Assembly: GCF_045062745.1 (NCBI RefSeq)
Contig: NZ_JBJGED010000022.1
Coordinates: 77,910 to 141,909, forward strand
DNA: 64,000 bases
Origin: Paenibacillus_AA sp045062745
Lineage (GTDB): Bacteria; Bacillota; Bacilli; Paenibacillales; NBRC-103111
Direction: 5' to 3'
Shown here: in pieces, positions 7,358-13,836 of the stretch
Position numbering within the stretch: the first letter of the stretch is position 1
How the letters are laid out: each line of letters starts with the position of its first letter
The notes under the pieces: model-generated
The model's input: only the letters and a program-made list of their open reading frames with translations
What the model was told of the DNA's origin: nothing
Databases searched by the model: none
Position numbers and translations under genes: made by a program

Positions 7358-9199
7358 GTGAACAAGCGACTCCGCTTGCTCAGCTTCGTGAGCGCGACGC
7401 TCATGCTGCTGGCGGGCTGCGAGCCGTCCAAGGAGCTGGCCGTCTCTCCCGTAGAAGGCTCCCCGACCGGTTCGACAGCCCGCCCTGAAGCCACGGGGAC
7501 AACCGCTCCGACCGCCAGTCCAAGCGCGAATCCGAACTTCGACACGATCGCGCCCAGCATGAGCCCGATTTTGCCGACTTCGCCGCCTTTCAGTACTCCC
7601 GCTCCGACCGCGAGTATGATCCGAGGGACACCGTCGCCCGCCGGAAGCCCGACCCCAAGCGGGCCTAGCGCGACGCCGGATCCGGACGGAGAGTCTGCAA
7701 CTGCGTTCGAATCGCGCCAGGACGAGATCTCGAGACCGAGTCCGGATTCGAAGACGAGCTGGGACGTTCGGCTTGGCAACCATACATATCAAGTAACAGT
7801 AGCTATAGATCCCCAAAAATCGCTGCTCGTGGCGGCGACCGAAGCGGGACAGCGGACTCCGTTGACACGGGAATCGTTCGGCGAAGCAGGCACCTTGGTC
7901 GTGACCCCGATCGAGAACGGATCCGGCGCCCGCACGCTCTTGATCGAAGCTTCCTCCGGGAACGCGGGGGCGGACATTCGGTCCACTGTTCTCGCCCTGG
8001 ACGCGAGCGGACAGCTAACACTGGCGGCCGATCCGTTTCTGGCGCTGAATACGGCCCGATTGTCGGAGCACGTACCTCGTATGAAGGACGAGGCGCTCAA
8101 AGCATGGGTGACGGGTAAATATATGGGTTTCCACACAGCGCGGTTTCAATCGTATACGGCCACGGGGCCGAATGCGGGCACTGTGAGCTACAACGTAGGC
8201 AGCGAGCCCGTGCTCGTATCGGGCAAGGCGGACGTGCAGTACGACTTCGACAAGCAGCAATTCGCGCTGAATGCGGTCACGAACGCCACCTTCGAGGATG
8301 CGCTCGCCAGCCCGTCCTGCTCGAGCATTATCCGGGTGCAGGATCCGCAATTCGGCGAGATTCTCGCCTGGTCGGAGAACAAGAATCCCGACTCCTACCG
8401 GTTCGCGGCGATCAACCCGACGTATCTGGCGCAAGCGGTGGCCTGCGGGGAATCGCTAGACAAGCCGTTCAAGAACGGCTCCTCTTATTTGCTGGAGACG
8501 ATCGTACGGTATTACGACAAGCCGGAATTGCTCAAAGGCATCCTCGGCGCTTGGAAGCCGAATCCGCGCATTCAGGACCGGAATGGCCGGAGCGCCTATA
8601 CGATCGCATTGGCTGCAGGAGTGCAGGAGCCTGAGCTTCTGGGACGGCTGCGCGAAGGAATGACGGCAGCGCAAGCGACGGCCGAGGAGCAGGCGGTGAA
8701 GCTGGCTCTGCACGGAAGCCGACTGTCCATGGCGGAGATGCAGCAGCTCATTAAGGGCGGCATCTCGATCAACACCGATCTGTCGGACTACGCGTACTTG
8801 CTAAGGGAGAAAGATTCGGATTACTCCAGCGGTACGATTCTGGGCAGCGCCGTCATCCATGGCGACTATGAACGGACGAAATGGCTGCTCGAGAACGGGG
8901 CGGACCCGAACCAGAAAATCGGATCGGGGGAGTACAAGCGCAGTCCGCTTCGGGCGGCGCTGACCTTGCCGGATCTGAAGGTGGCGGAGCTTCTGCTGCA
9001 GAAGAAGGCGAACCCCGATGAGGTGTACTCGACGTTCCCGGTGCAGCAGTCCCTGCTCGCGGGCAGCCGCTGCAGTCCCGACAAGGTGGCGCTGCTCAAG
9101 AAGTACGGAGCGGCGAAGTGGATCATGTACGACCCGGACCCCTCGATGCGGGTGGATTACAAGACCGAGGACGAGATTATGAAGCTGGCTTGCAAATAA
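7358..9199 (+). CDS. Lipoprotein with C-terminal ankyrin repeats
   Basis: 613 residues from GTG 7358 with GGAGGT 8-14 bases upstream; the frame is open back to 7226 but lacks a signal peptide there. The N-terminus has a lipobox LLAGC (Cys21). About 100 residues of Pro/Ser/Thr-rich linker follow, then a region of unknown fold (about 130-330). The C-terminal third carries ankyrin-type units, for example GSAVIHGDYERTKWLLENGA and the units after it, ending near residue 600. It should be tethered to the outer face of the membrane with a protein-binding ankyrin domain. Bacterial surface ankyrin lipoproteins of this size are not common. Function unknown. Confidence 0.78.
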   Translation: MNKRLRLLSFVSATLMLLAGCEPSKELAVSPVEGSPTGSTARPEATGTTAPTASPSANPNFDTIAPSMSPILPTSPPFSTPAPTASMIRGTPSPAGSPTPSGPSATPDPDGESATAFESRQDEISRPSPDSKTSWDVRLGNHTYQVTVAIDPQKSLLVAATEAGQRTPLTRESFGEAGTLVVTPIENGSGARTLLIEASSGNAGADIRSTVLALDASGQLTLAADPFLALNTARLSEHVPRMKDEALKAWVTGKYMGFHTARFQSYTATGPNAGTVSYNVGSEPVLVSGKADVQYDFDKQQFALNAVTNATFEDALASPSCSSIIRVQDPQFGEILAWSENKNPDSYRFAAINPTYLAQAVACGESLDKPFKNGSSYLLETIVRYYDKPELLKGILGAWKPNPRIQDRNGRSAYTIALAAGVQEPELLGRLREGMTAAQATAEEQAVKLALHGSRLSMAEMQQLIKGGISINTDLSDYAYLLREKDSDYSSGTILGSAVIHGDYERTKWLLENGADPNQKIGSGEYKRSPLRAALTLPDLKVAELLLQKKANPDEVYSTFPVQQSLLAGSRCSPDKVALLKKYGAAKWIMYDPDPSMRVDYKTEDEIMKLACK

Positions 9200-9204
9200 G
9201 GCCG

Positions 9205-9678
9205 TTATTTCAAGGCTGCTCCGAAGCGACTGGTCATTTCCAAAGCAAGGAACAATTTTTCTTCCATATCATGAGGTACCGTCAATCCTTAAGCAGCGGT
9301 TGGACGAACATCCCGAAACAGTTCAACCCGGCGGACACGACGCTCGAAGAGGTGCTCCTGGCGACCCTTGCGCAGCTGCAACAAATGTGGAAGGCGGGTG
9401 CGAATTGGATTTTGGTGCTAGTGGACTTTTACCAACAAACGAAACACGATCCGGAGCTGCACGAGATGCTCAAAAGGGAGTATCGGGGTTGGGTTGCCGA
9501 AATCGAGACCTACGTGAACGTCTTAAAAGAGCAAGGATGGATCTCGCACAACAAAGATCCCCATCTCATTGCGATGCAGATCATTGCGTTCAACGAAGGA
9601 TTTACGACCTTTTCGGTCCTGTTCGGAGGCTCGAATCGCGAGGCGTTCATTCAAGGTATGGTCAAGCTGCTGGCTTAA
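9205..9678 (+). pseudogene. TetR-family regulator remnant lacking the start of its DNA-binding domain
   Basis: The frame reads GCSEATGHFQSKEQFFFHI, which matches the third helix of a TetR helix-turn-helix and the segment after it (compare the usual xxLYHHFxSKExLF). It continues through a normal ligand-binding, all-helical domain ending NREAFIQGMVKLLA. The roughly 35-40 residues expected before this point are missing, because the frame runs back into the ankyrin lipoprotein gene, whose stop is at 9197-9199. No ribosome binding site or sensible start precedes it. Reading: a 5' deletion removed the start and first HTH helices. The only internal Met (about 9271) would give a protein without DNA binding. 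Confidence 0.7.
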
Positions 9679-9713
9679 AATCACGGCTCTCTCGCCTAAA
9701 ACCTAGCATTTAC

Positions 9714-9742
9714 TTGCATCCGGGCGGCCGATTGCATATAAT
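9714..9742 (+). promoter_or_regulatory. Sigma-A promoter of the pheST T-box leader
   Basis: TTGCAT (9714-9719) and TATAAT (9737-9742) are separated by 17 bases. Transcription would start near 9750, just before the T-box leader. Confidence 0.8.
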
Positions 9743-9754
9743 AAGGCTTAATAT

Positions 9755-10045
9755 TAAATGCGTGGACGGAGAAGAGTAAGCTGCCGTAAACCTTACAGGG
9801 AAGGGACGCCGTAGATTGAGAGCGTCGCTGAGGATCAGGCCGCTGAAGTTCGCTCCCGAGCAGTCCTTTGAACAGGCTTCGAAGAGATTCACTTTTCGGG
9901 GAATTAGTAGGAGGTACCGGTTTCGAGCCGTTATTCGATCAAGTGAAGCCCGTCTTCATCGTTCGCCTGGCGGATGCACGGACACGAGCTTAACAAGGGT
10001 GGTACCGCGAGCACATCGTCCCTTCTGGGAGAGGTGCTCTTTTTT
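9755..10045 (+). ncRNA. T-box riboswitch (predicted tRNA-Phe sensing)
   Basis: The conserved T-box sequence AAGGGTGGTACCGCGA lies at 9995-10010 and is followed by an intrinsic terminator (10009-10045). Upstream is a long structured leader with an AGTA-containing stem I region near 9775. Uncharged tRNA is known to bind such leaders and stabilise an antiterminator that contains the T-box sequence. pheST downstream predicts a Phe specifier. Candidate TTC triplets occur in the leader, for example at 9849-9851, but I cannot fix the specifier without folding. Confidence 0.93.
10009..10045 (+). terminator. T-box-controlled terminator
   Basis: GAGCAC (10009-10014) pairs with GTGCTC (10034-10039) and a run of T follows. 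The 5' arm overlaps the end of the T-box motif, as needed for mutually exclusive structures. Confidence 0.88.
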
Positions 10046-10077
10046 GTGTGTGAGCAATGGGAATCTCGGGGTAGAAG

Positions 10078-10177
10078 TCGGCATAGGCTGCAAGCTTCAC
10101 TTCACTTTTTGGGGGTAAATCGGGGTCCCCGAAAAGTAATCGGCATAGGCTGCAAAGCTTAGCTTCACTTTTTGGGG
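10078..10177 (+). repeat. Two 38-bp direct repeats between the T-box terminator and pheS
   Basis: TCGGCATAGGCTGCAA... is found at 10078-10115 and again at 10140-10177. The copies differ by a few bases, and both end in CTTCACTTTTTGGGG. Between them is a short GC palindrome (CGGGGTCCCCG, 10121-10131). They lie in the transcribed leader after the T-box terminator and before the pheS ribosome binding site. Confidence 0.85.
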
Positions 10178-10201
10178 TACAAATACTAGGAGGGTATGGA
10201 G

Positions 10202-11236
10202 ATGAAGGAACGGTTACTAGCGTTAAAGGCAGAGGCGCTGCAAGAGCTGGAGCAAGTCGCGAACAGCCAGCACCTGAACGACCTTCGGGTCAAATATTTG
10301 GGCAAGAAAGGACCGCTGACCGAGATTTTGCGCGGCATGGGAGCGCTGAGCGCCGAAGAGCGGCCGATCATCGGCCAGGTAGCGAACGACGTTCGTGCCG
10401 CCATCGAGGAAGTGATCGAGGCGAAGCAAGCCGAATATCAGCGGCAAGAGACCGAGCACCGTCTGCTCGCCGAGACGATCGACGTGACGCTGCCGGGCCG
10501 TCCGGCCGAGCTGGGGGCGCTGCATCCGCTAAGCAAGGTCATCCAGGAGATCGAGGACATTTTCCTCGGGATGGGGTACACCGTTGCAGAAGGGCCGGAG
10601 ATGGAGAAGGACTACTACAATTTCGAAGCGCTCAACCTGCCTAAGGACCACCCGGCGCGCGATATGCAGGACTCGTTCTACATCACGGACGAAATTCTGA
10701 TGCGCACGCACACGTCTCCCGTGCAAGTCCGCACGATGGAGAAGCGGAAGGGCGAAGTGCCGATCAAGATCATTTGCCCGGGCCGGGTGTATCGGCGCGA
10801 CGACGACGACGCTACGCATTCTCATGTATTCATGCAGATCGAGGGACTCGTCATCGACCGCAACATCCGCATGAGCGACCTGAAGGGGACGCTGCTGCAG
10901 TTCGTGCAGGAGATGTTCGGGAAGCAGACGCAGATTCGGCTGCGCCCGAGCTTCTTCCCGTTCACGGAGCCTAGCGCCGAGGTAGACGTCTCCTGCATGA
11001 TGTGCGGCGGCCACGGCTGCCGGGTGTGCAAGCACACCGGATGGCTTGAAATTCTCGGCTCCGGCATGGTTCATCCGCGCGTGCTGGAGATGGCCGGCTA
11101 CGATCCGAAGGAATACAGCGGCTTCGCGTTCGGGATGGGCGTAGAGCGGATCGCGATGCTCAAGTACGGCGTAGACGACATTCGGAATTTCTATATGAAC
11201 GACCTGCGGTTCTTGAAGCAGTTCGTGCATATCTAA
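10202..11236 (+). CDS. pheS: Phenylalanyl-tRNA synthetase alpha subunit
   Basis: 344 residues. ATG 10202 is preferred over ATG 10196 because TAGGAGGG ends at 10194. An N-terminal coiled coil (about 1-85) is followed by the class II catalytic core. Motif 2 is visible in PGRVYRRDDDDATHSHVF and motif 3 in GFAFGMGVERIAMLKYGVDD. A CMMCGG...CRVC segment near residue 265 is typical of bacterial PheS. It forms the alpha2-beta2 enzyme with the PheT encoded 25 bases downstream, and is controlled by the T-box leader. Confidence 0.98.
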   Translation: MKERLLALKAEALQELEQVANSQHLNDLRVKYLGKKGPLTEILRGMGALSAEERPIIGQVANDVRAAIEEVIEAKQAEYQRQETEHRLLAETIDVTLPGRPAELGALHPLSKVIQEIEDIFLGMGYTVAEGPEMEKDYYNFEALNLPKDHPARDMQDSFYITDEILMRTHTSPVQVRTMEKRKGEVPIKIICPGRVYRRDDDDATHSHVFMQIEGLVIDRNIRMSDLKGTLLQFVQEMFGKQTQIRLRPSFFPFTEPSAEVDVSCMMCGGHGCRVCKHTGWLEILGSGMVHPRVLEMAGYDPKEYSGFAFGMGVERIAMLKYGVDDIRNFYMNDLRFLKQFVHI

Positions 11237-11261
11237 TCGAGCGGGACAGGAGGAGCTACCC

Positions 11262-13706
11262 ATGAAGGTTTCTTATAAATGGTTGTCGGAGTACGTAGAC
11301 TTGAAGGGATACACAGCAGCGGAATTGGCGGAAAAATTGACGCGCAGCGGCATCGAGGTCGATGTGGTGGAGAACCGAAACAAAGGCGTAGACGGAGTTG
11401 TAGTCGGGTACGTCAAAACGCGGGAAAAGCATCCGGATGCGGATAAGCTGAGCGTGTGTACCGTCGATGTGGGGCAAGGAGAAGATTTACAAATCGTCTG
11501 CGGAGCTCCGAACGTGGCGGCGGGACAAAAGGTGCCGGTGGCCGTCGTCGGTGCGGTGCTGCCCGGAGATTTCAAGATCAAGAAGGCGAAGCTTCGCGGC
11601 GTCGAGTCGCAAGGCATGATCTGCTCGGCGAAGGAGCTTGGCCTGAACGACAAGCTGCTCCCGAAGGAAATTCAAGAAGGCATCCTCGTGCTGCCGGAGG
11701 ACACGTCGATCGGGGCTTCGATTCTCGACGTGCTCGGGATCGACGATGAAGTGATGGAGCTCGACCTAACGCCGAACCGCTCGGACTGCTTGAGCATGCT
11801 GGGAGCGGCATACGAGATCGCGGCGATCCTAGGACGCGACGTCAAGCTGCCGGACAGCGAGCAGGGGCTGCATGCGTCCGCGGTCAAGGCGGCCGACAAG
11901 CTCAGCGTCCGCATCACCGCAGCCGAGCAATGCTCGCACTACGCGGCGCGCCGCATCGAAGGCGTGCATATCGGCCCGGCACCGCTGTGGATGCAGAACC
12001 GGCTCATGGCGGCGGGGATTCGCCCGATCAACAACATCGTCGACATCACGAACTACGTGTTGTTGGAATACGGCCAGCCTCTGCATGCGTTCGACGCCGA
12101 GAAGCTGACGAACGGCCAGATCGACGTTCGCCTTGCGGCGGAAGGCGAGAAGCTGACGACGCTCGACGACAACGAGCGGGAGCTGTCGCCTCACATGCTG
12201 CTGATCACGGACGGCGTGAAGCCGGTTGCGATCGCGGGCGTCATGGGCGGCGCCAACTCCGAAGTGACGAGCGGGACGACGGCGCTTGTGCTGGAGTCGG
12301 CTCGTTTCGCAGGCGGCTCCGTGCGCAAGACGTCCCGCCAGCTCGGGCTGCGTTCGGAAGCGAGCGTGCGCTTCGAGAAGGAAGTGAATCCGGAGGCCGT
12401 CATTCCGGCTCTGAACCGTGCGGCTTCGCTTATCGCGCAGTATGCAGGCGGCCATGTGAACGAAGGGATCGTCGAAGCCCGCACCATGACCCCGCAGCCG
12501 GTGTCGATCGAGCTGCCGCTTGCCAAGGTGAACGCGTACTTAGGCACGGAGCTGGCGCTGCTGGAAGTGAAGGTCATTTTCAACAGGCTGCACTTCCCTT
12601 ACGAGGAGAAAGCTGACGAAACGCTGCTCGTGCACGTGCCTTCCCGCCGCGGGGACATCACGCGGGATGTCGATCTCATCGAAGAGATCGCTCGTCTATA
12701 TGGTTACGATAATATCCCGACCAGCCTGATCCAAGGCGTGACGACGCCGGGGGCGCTCACTCGCGAGCAGCGAATTCGCCGTACGATCCGGGGACTGCTC
12801 ACGGGAGCGGGGCTTCATGAAGTGGTGGCCTACTCCTTCACCCATCCCGACCAGATCGGACAGTTCCGGGGCTTGTATCCGGAGGCGAAGCCGATCGCGC
12901 TCGCCCTGCCGATGAGCGAGGAGCGAAGCGTGCTGCGCACTAGCCTGATCCCGCATTTGCTGGATACAGCGGCTTACAACCGCAATCGGAACATCAACGA
13001 TGTGGCGGTGTTTGAGATCGGCAAAGTGTTCATCAGCCAGGAAGAGCAACTGACGACTTTACCGGACGAGAAGTTGATGTTGGGTATGCTATGGACCGGG
13101 AAGCGCGACGAAGCGCATTGGGGCGCCAAATCGCCGGCCGTCGACTTTTACGACCTGAAGGGCGTCTTCGAGACGGTCATCGCCGACCTGGGCATTCAGG
13201 GGGTCCGCTATACGGCCGCCCAGCCGGTAGGCTTCCATCCAGGCCGCACGGCCGAGATCAGCATCGTGTCCGAGCGCGGAACGACGGTGCTTGGCCGGAT
13301 CGGACAGCTGCACCCCGCTTTGCAGCAGGCCAAGGATTTGGAAGACACATATGTGCTCGAGATCGAGCTGCAGCCTCTGTTCGACTATGCGGACTTCACG
13401 ATCGCAAGCGTCCCGCTGCCGAAATATCCGGCGATCTCTCGCGATATGGCGGTCGTGGTGGCGAGCGACGTGCCGGTCGGCGATCTGGTCGCCAAAGTGC
13501 AAGAGACGGCCGCGGCGCTGCTGGAGTCGATTGAGGTGTTCGACATTTATACGGGAGAGCGGCTCGGCGCCGGGAAGAAGAGCGTAGCGCTCGCGCTAGT
13601 GTACCGCCATGCGGACCGTACGCTAACCGACGAGGAAGTAAGCGAGCTCCACGGCTCTGTAGTGCGGGTTCTGGAAGAAACATTCCGCGCTGAGCTGCGG
13701 AAATAG
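11262..13706 (+). CDS. pheT: Phenylalanyl-tRNA synthetase beta subunit
   Basis: 814 residues, ATG 11262 behind AGGAGGAG. Domains in order: an EMAP/OB-type tRNA-binding domain (about 40-150, with HPDADKLSVC), the B3/B4 editing domain (about 210-390), the B5 domain (about 405-475), the catalytic-like core, and the C-terminal FDX-ACB anticodon-binding domain (about 720-813, beginning near PKYPAISRD). The length is normal for the family. It edits mischarged Tyr-tRNA(Phe) in characterised homologues. Same transcript as pheS; a terminator follows. Confidence 0.98.
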   Translation: MKVSYKWLSEYVDLKGYTAAELAEKLTRSGIEVDVVENRNKGVDGVVVGYVKTREKHPDADKLSVCTVDVGQGEDLQIVCGAPNVAAGQKVPVAVVGAVLPGDFKIKKAKLRGVESQGMICSAKELGLNDKLLPKEIQEGILVLPEDTSIGASILDVLGIDDEVMELDLTPNRSDCLSMLGAAYEIAAILGRDVKLPDSEQGLHASAVKAADKLSVRITAAEQCSHYAARRIEGVHIGPAPLWMQNRLMAAGIRPINNIVDITNYVLLEYGQPLHAFDAEKLTNGQIDVRLAAEGEKLTTLDDNERELSPHMLLITDGVKPVAIAGVMGGANSEVTSGTTALVLESARFAGGSVRKTSRQLGLRSEASVRFEKEVNPEAVIPALNRAASLIAQYAGGHVNEGIVEARTMTPQPVSIELPLAKVNAYLGTELALLEVKVIFNRLHFPYEEKADETLLVHVPSRRGDITRDVDLIEEIARLYGYDNIPTSLIQGVTTPGALTREQRIRRTIRGLLTGAGLHEVVAYSFTHPDQIGQFRGLYPEAKPIALALPMSEERSVLRTSLIPHLLDTAAYNRNRNINDVAVFEIGKVFISQEEQLTTLPDEKLMLGMLWTGKRDEAHWGAKSPAVDFYDLKGVFETVIADLGIQGVRYTAAQPVGFHPGRTAEISIVSERGTTVLGRIGQLHPALQQAKDLEDTYVLEIELQPLFDYADFTIASVPLPKYPAISRDMAVVVASDVPVGDLVAKVQETAAALLESIEVFDIYTGERLGAGKKSVALALVYRHADRTLTDEEVSELHGSVVRVLEETFRAELRK

Positions 13707-13717
13707 GAAGGAAATAG

Positions 13718-13765
13718 GCCGGTGGCATCGAATGTTATTATAACGTCGATGTGCCGGCTTTTTTT
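13718..13765 (+). terminator. Terminator after pheST
   Basis: GCCGG...CATCGA (13718-13731) pairs imperfectly with TCGATGTGCCGGC (13746-13758), followed by TTTTTTT. Confidence 0.8.
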
Positions 13766-13836
13766 GCGCCTTTGAAGCCGGACGAATCGTCGCAACACAC
13801 CATTCCGGGAATCGGAACGAGAGCGGAAAGGATGGC

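Noticed and set aside
7226..7816. Upstream extension of the pentapeptide-repeat frame and downstream antisense frames
   Set aside because: The extension is Arg-rich antisense of the lipoprotein gene; GGAGGAA and family sequence put the start at 7225.
9816..10162. Open frames inside the T-box leader
   Set aside because: They cover the structured leader and terminator and show no coding character.
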